Shown piece by piece: positions 23,067-29,722 of a stretch of DNA of 43,255 nt. The stretch is from positions 1 to 43,255 of IMG/VR virus record IMGVR_UViG_3300036791_001309; one strand, written 5' to 3'. The translations under genes were made by a program, and so were the position numbers. The first letter of the stretch is position 1. Every line of letters starts with the position of its first letter. Origin of the DNA: a virus. The notes under the pieces are model-generated. The model did no database searches, was not told the DNA's origin, and worked only from the letters and a program-made list of their open reading frames with translations.

Positions 23067-23618
23067 AAGCGAGCCAGATTGCCCGAGTGAACCAATAGAT
23101 GCGAGCGAGCCACCACCATTGAGTGAACTAGAGATAACGAGCGAGCCGTGAGATGTGAGTGAACCACCTGAATAGAGCGAGCCACGCCTATCGAGTGAAC
23201 CAGACACGAAGAGCGAGCCATAGGACGCGAGTGAACCAAAAGAGTGAGAGCGAGTCATTTGACGGCGAGTGAACCAAAGATCGCGAACGAGCCAAAACCA
23301 AGGAGTGAACCAGACAGTAGGAGCTAGCCAAATCAGCCGAGTGAACCGTTACGTCAGAGCGAGCCAAATGATCAGAGTGAACCATATGGAACGAGCGAGC
23401 CATAAGCTGAGAGTGAACCAGATGAATTGAGCGAGCCGCTGTCAATGAGTGAGCCATGCCATTGGAGCGAGCCAACTCAATTGAGAGAACCAAAGTTGGT
23501 GAGCGAGCCGTTGTCCCAGAGTGAACCATGGAACGAGAGCGAGCCATCTCGTATGTGTGAGCCAAACTGCGGGAGCGAGCCACCCGATCCGAGTGAACCA
23601 AACCAAACGAGCGGAGAA
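23067..23618. repeat. Alternating 18-bp array, block 3 (about 31 units)
   Basis: Third block, same units and period as the others, with two 9-base spacers (around 23240-23265). The final unit is GAGCGGAGAA, one change from the core that creates GGAG; six bases later comes the ATG of the next gene. The array therefore ends as that gene's ribosome binding site. Some 8-mers (TTGTCCCA, AAACCAAG) recur in blocks 1 and 2. Confidence 0.93.
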
Positions 23619-23623
23619 CTGCA

Positions 23624-24508
23624 ATGAGTGCGTCAGTCAATCCACCAATCAATCCAATCGAGCAGTTACAGAAGCTGCACAAGGATTTACGCGCAGCGGC
23701 GGTAACCTTGACCGAGACCGAAGCTCGGTTCCTTGTAGATCACTACTACATCATGCAGGATGATCGTAAGCGAGCACACAACCAAGTCCTCGCCCTCGAT
23801 GCGGACAAGGAGCCGCACGAGGTCGTGGGCTGGCTGGCCGGCAACAGCCGTGTGCTTGAGAATGAAATCAAGAAGGTTCTGGAAACTTATGCATCCTCCA
23901 AACGCATCGGTGTGTGGATGCAGAGCATCGTCGGCATCGGACCGGTGATTTCTGCCGGCATGTTGGCTCACATCGACATCGATATATGTCGGACTGCCGG
24001 GCAAATCTGGCGCTTTGCCGGCTATGACCCGACAGTAAAATGGGAGGCTAAGACCAAGCGCCCTTGGAATGCCAAGCTCAAGACGCTGTGCTGGAAGACC
24101 GGACAATCGTTCATGAAATTCTCCGGCAATCCGGACTGCTTGTACGGGCACCTGTACAAGGACCGTAAAGTCTACGAGGTGGCGCGCAATGACAGAGGAG
24201 ATAATGCTGAAAGGGCGGCCCGTATTCTCAAAGAAAAGAACTTTGATAAGACTACCGAAGCCTACAAGCATCTGACCGCAGGACACTTGCCGCCTGCGCA
24301 AGTTGATGCTCAAGCAAGACGATGGGCGGTCAAGATGTTTCTGTCGCATCTGCAGATTTGCTGGTGGTACGACACCAAGGGTGAGCCACCTCCTGCTCCC
24401 TATGTCATCGGGATTAAGGGACACATTGATTTCGTACCGCCGCCAAACCTGGAGATGTTTCCTGGTTTGTCAGAAGCACTGAACCAGCAAAGGAACACCA
24501 ACTCATGA
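23624..24508 (+). CDS. IS110-like (Transposase_20) domain protein, stand-alone
   Basis: A 294-residue protein. Residues 95-150 (MQSIVGIGPVISAGMLAHIDI ... WRFAGYDPTVKW) fit the C-terminal Transposase_20 helix-hairpin-helix domain of IS110/IS116/IS902 recombinases. The N-terminal DEDD nuclease domain is missing, and the Gln-Ser-Gly catalytic Ser motif expected after the helix-hairpin-helix is not seen. No IS ends are visible. Similar phage proteins of this length exist, so it is probably a domesticated DNA-binding relative, not an active transposase. Its ribosome binding site is the last array unit. Confidence 0.75.
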   Translation: MSASVNPPINPIEQLQKLHKDLRAAAVTLTETEARFLVDHYYIMQDDRKRAHNQVLALDADKEPHEVVGWLAGNSRVLENEIKKVLETYASSKRIGVWMQSIVGIGPVISAGMLAHIDIDICRTAGQIWRFAGYDPTVKWEAKTKRPWNAKLKTLCWKTGQSFMKFSGNPDCLYGHLYKDRKVYEVARNDRGDNAERAARILKEKNFDKTTEAYKHLTAGHLPPAQVDAQARRWAVKMFLSHLQICWWYDTKGEPPPAPYVIGIKGHIDFVPPPNLEMFPGLSEALNQQRNTNS

Positions 24509-24870
24509 ACGAGCACAGTCGCGGCCGCACGGCGCATGACGAACTGAAAGCTCTCACCGGTGACGGTGACATCGAGCGTCAGATAGAGCAGATCGTAAAT
24601 CCGAAGGCGTTATCCGACATCAGTCGGATGTCAGCCGACGCGATGCTGGCGCAGTACGAGGCTGCCGCCAAGGCGCTTGAGGAGATGGGGGTGTCCGCTG
24701 GTCGGAACATCGCCAGGATCGGAGAGAAACTGGCGGCGGAAATTGCCGAGGCTGCGGCGGTGATTCGCGACAAGGGCAGGCTGGCGCAGTCATTAGTCGA
24801 AGAGGCAGGCGCGCTGACCAGGGATATTCGTGACACCTGCAGCAACATCAAACGCAAGGTGGGCGGCTGA
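24505..24870 (+). CDS. Coiled-coil hypothetical protein
   Basis: A 121-residue, almost wholly helical protein, rich in A/E/K/R with heptad patterning from residue 40 to the end (ADAMLAQYEAAAKALEEMG ... AAAVIRDKG). ATGA overlap with the IS110-like gene, so translation is coupled. No family recognised; a structural or scaffold-like partner is possible. Confidence 0.6.
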   Translation: MNEHSRGRTAHDELKALTGDGDIERQIEQIVNPKALSDISRMSADAMLAQYEAAAKALEEMGVSAGRNIARIGEKLAAEIAEAAAVIRDKGRLAQSLVEEAGALTRDIRDTCSNIKRKVGG

Positions 24871-24871
24871 A

Positions 24872-25378
24872 ATGAATGCATTGCTGACTATGACGCCAGA
24901 GAGCTTGCAGATGCGCCATGGTCATGCTGGACGATCCAAAGAACCGCGTCGATACGCTGTACGTGAATTTGTACGGCGTGCCGGCGGAGCTGAACTAACA
25001 AGGATGATGGTAGCGGCGGCGGCGCTCGCATTGCTGGTGACGTTGGCGGTTCCGCGCGCGCCTGCCGAGGTTCCGATCTCCGACAAGGATTCGATCCGGC
25101 TGGATCGAATCAAGATCGGCAAGAACGATAGCCTCCGGGTTGTCACGGCAATGCCGGGCCCGAGCCCAAGCCCGATGTTAGTATGGCCGCCGGTGGAGAG
25201 CGCTAAGCCGTCATCGCTGCCGCCGAGCGTGTCGCCGCCACTGCCGAGTGTTAGACTGCCGCCACCAGCTACGTTGGTTCAAGAAGCGGACGAGCGATCG
25301 GATATTTGCACCCGGCATGGCCTGCGCAAAGTGATCACGCAGGGCGGAAGGTCCTGGCGTTGCAGGAAGCCTGAGTGA
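24872..25378 (+). CDS. Membrane-anchored Pro-rich protein
   Basis: A 168-residue protein with a hydrophobic segment at residues 45-65 (MVAAAALALLVTLAVPRAPA), then a Pro-rich exported stretch (PPSVSPPLPSVRLPPP), and C-terminal CTRHGLRKVITQGGRSWRC, a motif seen in rhizobial small secreted proteins. ATG 24872 is two bases after the upstream stop; a shorter start at 25003 would make the hydrophobic part a signal peptide. It would sit in the inner membrane or periplasm. Confidence 0.6.
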   Translation: MNALLTMTPESLQMRHGHAGRSKEPRRYAVREFVRRAGGAELTRMMVAAAALALLVTLAVPRAPAEVPISDKDSIRLDRIKIGKNDSLRVVTAMPGPSPSPMLVWPPVESAKPSSLPPSVSPPLPSVRLPPPATLVQEADERSDICTRHGLRKVITQGGRSWRCRKPE

Positions 25379-25390
25379 GGAGTGTCAGCT

Positions 25391-25690
25391 ATGGATGAAG
25401 AAGAGCAGACTATCCAATGGGCGGCGCAGGAGCTGGAGAAGCTGGAGCTAATTTCCAAGCATGTCCATAACGCTCTGCGTATGCTGCGCGTCGGTGAAAC
25501 CGGAATCATCAGTTGCGGCAAGAAATTTCCGGTGATCGAGGTCAGGCAGTATGTGACCGCCTATGCGTTGCACAAGCGTAAATGGTTTGATTTGAAGCAT
25601 GATGCGATCAGCAATGCGCTGCAGGCCACGCGGGTAAAAATGCCGTCGTTTTTGCCGACGACTCCACCGGATGAGCCGGAGGAACCGTAA
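25391..25690 (+). CDS. Small hypothetical protein
   Basis: A 99-residue, acidic N-terminus then mixed fold. ATG 25391 is eight bases after GGAG, better than GTG 25382. The last residues are Pro/Glu-rich (PDEPEEP). No family recognised. Next gene starts two bases after the stop. Confidence 0.6.
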   Translation: MDEEEQTIQWAAQELEKLELISKHVHNALRMLRVGETGIISCGKKFPVIEVRQYVTAYALHKRKWFDLKHDAISNALQATRVKMPSFLPTTPPDEPEEP

Positions 25691-25692
25691 AA

Positions 25693-26121
25693 ATGCCCGA
25701 TGAAAAACTCGAGTTGTCGATCCCAGAGGCGATGGCGAACATCGCCGAAGCGTTGGATCAGATATTGAACGGCACCGAAGGCGGCGCGCCCAGGAACGGT
25801 TTTGCGCTGCTGCTGTTTCCGTTCGGCGGCAAGGATGCAAGATGCAATTGCATCGTCAACGGCGCCGCCCGCGCCGACGTGATCAAGCTGCTCAGGACGC
25901 AAGCCGATCAGCTGGAACGGGACATGAAGAAGGAGAAGTTGGGGAGGGTGGATGATGAGGTGGGACAAGGCCTGAGCAAAACCAGCCTGTTCCTGCACGA
26001 GCTTGCTCAGCGCAAGATAACGCGCGAGCAATGCAAGCATAAAATCATCAACGAATGCAATGTCGCTGATTTCAATCTCGATCAGCTGCTTGATATTTAC
26101 GATCCGGACAAGATGCAATGA
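25693..26121 (+). CDS. Extended paralogue of 19824-20093
   Basis: A 142-residue protein. Residues 20-75 share GFxLLxFxxG...RCNxIxNGA...D with the small protein at 19.8 kb. The last 60 residues are a new helical extension (ELAQRKITREQCKHKIINECN). Duplication within one phage genome suggests a useful but unknown role. GAGGA precedes ATG by eight bases. Confidence 0.68.
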   Translation: MPDEKLELSIPEAMANIAEALDQILNGTEGGAPRNGFALLLFPFGGKDARCNCIVNGAARADVIKLLRTQADQLERDMKKEKLGRVDDEVGQGLSKTSLFLHELAQRKITREQCKHKIINECNVADFNLDQLLDIYDPDKMQ

Positions 26122-26510
26122 AGCGTCACGTTCCGTTGTCGCTGAAGGAAAACCGAATTCGCTATGGTCAGTGGGGCAGCACCGACAACGCCGGCATGGC
26201 CGGCGGCTTTCGTTTGATCAGTCCTAACGGCGCGCTGATGCTGGTGCTCTCGTCAGGTCCCAAACAAGACCCTGCTGAATGGGAGCACGTCAGCGTCAGC
26301 TGCGAGCACCGCACCCCGGAATGGAAGGAGATGTGCTTCGTCAAGGACATGTTCTGGGCCGAGGATGAATGCGTGGTGCAGTATCATCCACCGAAAAGCC
26401 AATACGTGAACTTCCATCCCTACGTGCTGCATCTATGGAAACTGGCCAGCGGCGCCTTTCCGATGCCATCGATGCTGTTGGTAGGTCCAACTGCTGGAGC
26501 CAGATCGTGA
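26118..26510 (+). CDS. DUF7694-like hypothetical protein
   Basis: A 130-residue protein with the core WEHVSVSCEHRTPEWKEMCFVKDMFWAEDECVVQYHPP then YVNFHPYVLHLW, a pattern of the phage DUF7694-like family. The protein at the left edge has a related-looking ending (ELYPAES...YHLF). ATGA overlap with the preceding gene and GTGA overlap with the next. Function unknown. Confidence 0.75.
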   Translation: MKRHVPLSLKENRIRYGQWGSTDNAGMAGGFRLISPNGALMLVLSSGPKQDPAEWEHVSVSCEHRTPEWKEMCFVKDMFWAEDECVVQYHPPKSQYVNFHPYVLHLWKLASGAFPMPSMLLVGPTAGARS

Positions 26511-27619
26511 GACTCGCTGATCACATGCTCGCCGCCGCCGGGACGCTCTACGATCTCGGCGGGTTCGCAACATTCATGCGCCCGTTCCTCAAGAAAGCCG
26601 AGCGCTTCGAAGTCTCCGACGATGTCGCGCGCGCGGCGGGTGATCTGGTCTATTCGCGTCCCTCTTGCCTCGCAGCGGCGCTGCCACTCTGCCGCCTGCC
26701 TTATGATTCGATGTGGATCGAATATCGTGGTGGGCTCGGGCCGAAGGCCGGCCGCCGGACATTCGACCACGCGCCGGTACCTTGTAAGCAAGGCGTGCTG
26801 ATTGAATCAATGCCGGGAGGCCAGACCGGGTTCATGACCGTGGCCTGGATGCACAAGGCTGAGGACGAGGACTTAGACCTCGACCTCGAATACGCGATCA
26901 ACATCTCGCCAATTGCGATCTATTTTGATTGGCGTGAGAACGGTGACGTGCGCGAGGTCGTCCGCTGGGCGCATGACAGCCTCATCAATAACGTTCCCGA
27001 GCACGCCCGTGATCTTGTTGAATGCTATCGCGAGGCGATCGAAAAGAAGTGGTTGCAATACGTTAGTACCGACGCAGTCCAGCATCTTTTCACCGGCAGC
27101 CGCGCTTGGGACAAGTTCACCGGCAACGCGCGCGAGATCGAAGCCATGAAGGTGTTGGATCGGCATGCGATGCCGGGCATCTCGCCACATGGCATCGGGC
27201 TGATCGCGTTCATCATGTCGCGCTGCACGCCGGAAGAAATTCTCAAGTTCATGCTGCAGTGGGAAGCCGATGTGCAGGGCGAAGGCGCTTGGGTGCAATG
27301 CTTCCTGGCGATGCTCAACACCAAGAACCCTTGCGTCGAGCACGAAGCCGTCGACCTGACACGCTTGAATAAATCGCGTCGCAAGCTCGGACGTACAGAA
27401 TTCCTGCCGTACCGGCGCACGCGGCTGGCGCTGTCGCGCTCACAGGCGCGCATCGCCGCCGCGCGCGGGCTCGACCGCGAGGCGGCGCGCGCGCATATGG
27501 TGCGCGGTCACTTCAAGATTCGAAGAACTGGAGTTTTCTGGTGGAGTAGTTTTTTGCGCGGAGACGTCTCGACCAGCGCCACGCCGAGGGCGGAATACAA
27601 GGTCAACCAGGGAGGTTGA
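26507..27619 (+). CDS. Hypothetical phage protein
   Basis: A 370-residue protein starting at GTG 26507, overlapping the previous stop (GTGA). The C-terminal segment AHMVRGHFKIRRTGVFWWSSFLRGD and final YKVNQGG match a widely seen but unnamed phage family ending in a strand-rich domain. The N-terminal part is helical (LADHMLAAAGTLYDLGGFATFMRPF). No enzyme motif recognised. GGAGG lies near its end for the next gene. Confidence 0.7.
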   Translation: MRLADHMLAAAGTLYDLGGFATFMRPFLKKAERFEVSDDVARAAGDLVYSRPSCLAAALPLCRLPYDSMWIEYRGGLGPKAGRRTFDHAPVPCKQGVLIESMPGGQTGFMTVAWMHKAEDEDLDLDLEYAINISPIAIYFDWRENGDVREVVRWAHDSLINNVPEHARDLVECYREAIEKKWLQYVSTDAVQHLFTGSRAWDKFTGNAREIEAMKVLDRHAMPGISPHGIGLIAFIMSRCTPEEILKFMLQWEADVQGEGAWVQCFLAMLNTKNPCVEHEAVDLTRLNKSRRKLGRTEFLPYRRTRLALSRSQARIAAARGLDREAARAHMVRGHFKIRRTGVFWWSSFLRGDVSTSATPRAEYKVNQGG

Positions 27620-27622
27620 AGC

Positions 27623-28009
27623 ATGAGCGAAATAGTGGAACAGCAGCGATCGATGCTCGCTGCCTTGAACGCCAGCAGACCTCAGTTGCGCCGCGATGAA
27701 TGCGGTGATTGGCGCATCAACGGCAGTAGTGGTTACATTTACGCCGACGGGTCTGAATTTCTACTGGGCGTGCAATGCCAGTCACCGCGTGCGTGGACCT
27801 TCGCTAAACGACAGCTGGCGTTCTGCCGGGTGACGCAGGACGGCGATGACGAGGGCTGCCTGCACCTCGACCACCTGCCGGACATCGCCGAGGCCCAGAC
27901 CATCCGGACCGTGCTCGGTATCCGCAAGCGACGGGATATGACACCGGAATCTCTTGCCAAGCTAGCCTCAGTAAGACGCCCGTTCGGGCGCCAGGATCGC
28001 GTAAACTGA
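27623..28009 (+). CDS. Hypothetical protein
   Basis: A 128-residue protein with GGAGG seven bases before ATG. N-terminal helix then a strand region (WRINGSSGYIYADGSEFLLGVQC) and a basic tail (IRKRRDMTPESLAKLASVRRP). Similar proteins are common in alphaproteobacterial prophages; function unknown. Last + strand gene before the strand switch at 28.0 kb. Confidence 0.6.
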   Translation: MSEIVEQQRSMLAALNASRPQLRRDECGDWRINGSSGYIYADGSEFLLGVQCQSPRAWTFAKRQLAFCRVTQDGDDEGCLHLDHLPDIAEAQTIRTVLGIRKRRDMTPESLAKLASVRRPFGRQDRVN

Positions 28010-28049
28010 AGGGGTCGCTACCCCCCATAGGGTCAAGGCGCACGACGTT

Positions 28050-28241
28050 CTACGGCTTCGGCTCCGGGTCTGTCCCTGGCGGGTGGAACGGCTGCCCGAC
28101 CGAGGCGTACCACGTCAGGGTCGCGCCGCCCTGGCGCCAAGGCTCCGGCGGCGCCATAACGGGCTCCAAGGCATAGGGCATGCTGTCCACCGCCTTCTGG
28201 CGATCCTTGCCCTCGGGTACGGGGCCGCGTTGCAGGTTCAT
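28050..28241 (-). CDS. Small Pro-rich hypothetical protein
   Basis: A 63-residue protein from ATG 28241 after a GGTGACG ribosome binding site. Composition: APPEPWRQGGATLTWYASVGQPFHPPG. A reading in the neighbouring frame (28033-28248) is less likely. It lies after a terminator and the parS-like site, so it would need its own promoter. No family recognised. Confidence 0.45.
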   Translation of the reverse strand: MNLQRGPVPEGKDRQKAVDSMPYALEPVMAPPEPWRQGGATLTWYASVGQPFHPPGTDPEPKP

Positions 28242-28251
28242 TCGTCACCGT

Positions 28252-28267
28252 GTTTTCACGTGAAACA
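28252..28267. promoter_or_regulatory. parS-like palindrome
   Basis: GTTTTCACGTGAAACA matches the bacterial chromosomal parS consensus TGTTTCACGTGAAACA at 14 of 16 positions, including all of the right half and the TTTCACGTGAAA core. It lies between the small gene and the terminator, in the strand-switch region. A host ParB/Spo0J homologue might bind it. Only one clear copy seen in the window. Confidence 0.6.
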
Positions 28268-28296
28268 AAAAAGTGGAGGCTGATCGCTCAGCCTCC
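28267..28296 (-). terminator. Rho-independent terminator of the late transcript
   Basis: Perfect 9-bp stem GGAGGCTGA (28275-28283) / TCAGCCTCC (28288-28296) with a four-base loop. Read on the - strand it is followed by ACTTTTTTG. It lies just after the stop of the Pro/Gly-rich gene and probably ends the late operon transcribed from the right. Confidence 0.85.
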
Positions 28297-28314
28297 GAGT
28301 AAGGAGGAATTAGG

Positions 28315-29046
28315 TTACGCCTTGGGTCCACCCTCTGCCGGTGGCACAGCAATCGGATGCTCAGGCTGAGGCTGTCCAGTTGTCGGTACGTCCACAAGGA
28401 ACCAAACATAACCGATTCCAGGGACCACGACACAGACTAGATACTTGACCCCGCCAGGACCAGACACGCCAGGAATGTAGATTGGATGCGACGGAGTCAG
28501 TCCATTTCCAGCCTCGGGAGGCTGTTCACCAGGAGGAATCGGAATATAGATCGGCGGCATCGCGACCGGAGGCCAACCCGGGCTCGGTTGCGGTCCTGGA
28601 GGAGTGGCGTCAACCCATGGCGGAGCAACACCTCCCCAGAAGCCTGGAGGATTGCCTGGACCCTGACCAGGAGGATTCGGCCAGACGCTTGGAGGAATCG
28701 GATGCGATGGATATGGCGGTGGACCACCCGGTGCGATCGGTGGCATCACCCACGGCGGCAATGAGCCAGGACCACCAGAGATGCTTCCTGGAGGCTGACC
28801 CGGATAGTAGATCGGTGGCATCGGCCAACCACCCACGCCATACCCTGGATCGACTGGTCGATTGGGACCTCCCGGAGCAATCGGATGCGTAGGCCATCCC
28901 GGCACGCCGTACCCTGGATCGACTGGTCGATTGGGGCCTCCCGGAGCGATCGGATGCGCAGGCCACCCAGGCACTCCGAATCCTGGATCGACTGGACCAC
29001 CACCTGGACCATCGAGCATGATGATATAAGCGAGAGAGCCTCTCAT
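28315..29046 (-). CDS. Pro/Gly-repeat structural-like protein
   Basis: A 243-residue protein dominated by Pro and Gly, with a repeat of about 24 residues (RPVDPGYGVPGWPTHPIAPGGPN), at least two near-perfect copies and a third, weaker one, at residues 15-75. The C-terminal 45 residues (KYLVCVVVPGIGYVWFLVDV) form a small non-repeat domain. GGAGG lies eight bases before ATG. It could be a fibre-like or envelope-interacting protein; no family recognised. Last gene before the late terminator. Confidence 0.6.
   Translation of the reverse strand: MRGSLAYIIMLDGPGGGPVDPGFGVPGWPAHPIAPGGPNRPVDPGYGVPGWPTHPIAPGGPNRPVDPGYGVGGWPMPPIYYPGQPPGSISGGPGSLPPWVMPPIAPGGPPPYPSHPIPPSVWPNPPGQGPGNPPGFWGGVAPPWVDATPPGPQPSPGWPPVAMPPIYIPIPPGEQPPEAGNGLTPSHPIYIPGVSGPGGVKYLVCVVVPGIGYVWFLVDVPTTGQPQPEHPIAVPPAEGGPKA
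28850..29000 (-). repeat. 72-bp tandem repeat in the Pro/Gly gene
   Basis: The block GGATCGACTGGTCGATTGGG plus following bases (CCTCCCGGAGCAATCGGATGCG) occurs twice with few changes (about 28850-28920 and 28915-28985). A third partial copy of the GGATCGACTGG segment is near 28985. In-frame unit length keeps the protein repeat intact. Confidence 0.75.
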
Positions 29047-29080
29047 ATTTGTTTACCTCCTGAGATGCCGAGGTTATGGA

Positions 29081-29109
29081 TCAAGTCGCTAGGCATCTTA
29101 ACGACTTGA
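29081..29109. other. Hairpin between the 26-residue gene and the Pro/Gly gene
   Basis: Perfect 8-bp inverted repeat TCAAGTCG (29081-29088) / CGACTTGA (29102-29109) with a 13-base loop, in a 113-bp gap that holds no gene. No T-run on either side, so it may be an operator or mRNA structure rather than a terminator. Confidence 0.4.
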
Positions 29110-29159
29110 GATCGAATTTTAGTTTTGTTTCGCGACAGATAGATGGCGCTCGATCGCCG

Positions 29160-29240
29160 TCACTTGAAGATCGCCATGATGGTGGCGCCGATGCAACCGC
29201 CAATGAAGAAACCGATGAGAATCCCAGCCCAGAAAGTCAT
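29160..29240 (-). CDS. 26-residue membrane peptide
   Basis: A tiny ORF from ATG 29240 read as MTFWAGILIGFFIGGCIGAT then IMAIFK. It is one hydrophobic glycine-rich helix with a final Lys, similar in size to DUF3789-type small membrane proteins. The stop of the upstream membrane gene overlaps the GAGGA ribosome binding site for this start. Probably part of the lysis cassette, perhaps a holin accessory. Its size means confidence rests on ribosome binding site and composition. Confidence 0.6.
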   Translation of the reverse strand: MTFWAGILIGFFIGGCIGATIMAIFK

Positions 29241-29249
29241 TCCGATTCC

Positions 29250-29483
29250 TCATCCGTAGCGCCAGAAGTGCGGCAGACCAACGCCGCCGCCGAGCAATCC
29301 GGACAACCATAGCACAACGGCGATGGCGCAGATCAGGATAACGACGACGCGTCCCCATTTTTCCACGTTGGCGTCGATCGACCAACCCAGCAGGCCGGTG
29401 ATCAGCCAGCGAATGAGGAAGGCGATCAGGACGACGATGGCGATATAGAGCAGCAGATTCAGAAAGCTGACTAGAATGGCCAT
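29250..29483 (-). CDS. Two-helix membrane protein, holin candidate
   Basis: A 77-residue protein with two transmembrane segments, about residues 4-31 (LVSFLNLLLYIAIVVLIAFL) and 47-70 (GRVVVILICAIAVVLWLSGL). Start ATG 29483 has GGAG seven bases upstream; a longer in-frame start exists upstream but lacks a site. It lies downstream of the amidase on the same strand, so a holin role is plausible. No sequence family is recognised. Confidence 0.6.
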   Translation of the reverse strand: MAILVSFLNLLLYIAIVVLIAFLIRWLITGLLGWSIDANVEKWGRVVVILICAIAVVLWLSGLLGGGVGLPHFWRYG

Positions 29484-29539
29484 GGTGAATCTCCGCATGA
29501 GGTAGTGAAACTTTAGCCAGACACACAGAAAGTAGATAA

Positions 29540-29722
29540 ATGAGCACATCAACTGAGCTGCGCGACTTGGCCAACAGAATCGAAAGCTGCTGCAGGGAGT
29601 CGCGCTCGCACTCGATCGCTTGGCCGATCGTCAGGATTGCGTGTGATCACCTGATGGCGATCGCCAAGATTCATGAAATCCCTGTAGGTGATCCGCCGCT
29701 CAAGTCACAAACCGCCAGCTGA
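29540..29722 (+). CDS. Possible small + strand gene
   Basis: A 60-residue ORF from ATG 29540 on the strand opposite its neighbours (LRDLANRIESCCRESR ... AWPIVRIACDHLMAIAKIHE). It fills the gap between the membrane gene and the amidase and overlaps the amidase end by 23 bases. The composition looks protein-like but no ribosome binding site is obvious. Reported because the gap has no - strand ORF that explains it. Confidence 0.35.
   Translation: MSTSTELRDLANRIESCCRESRSHSIAWPIVRIACDHLMAIAKIHEIPVGDPPLKSQTAS

Noticed and set aside
21078-23618. CRISPR array
   Set aside because: Cores are 10 bp and spacers 8 bp, with two core types alternating and no cas genes nearby; the size is far below any CRISPR.
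23624-24508. Active IS110 insertion sequence
   Set aside because: No DEDD domain, no catalytic Ser motif and no IS ends; more likely a phage-specific relative.
28033-28248. 71-residue - strand ORF in the neighbouring frame
   Set aside because: Overlaps the ORF at 28050-28241 that has a ribosome binding site and more protein-like composition.
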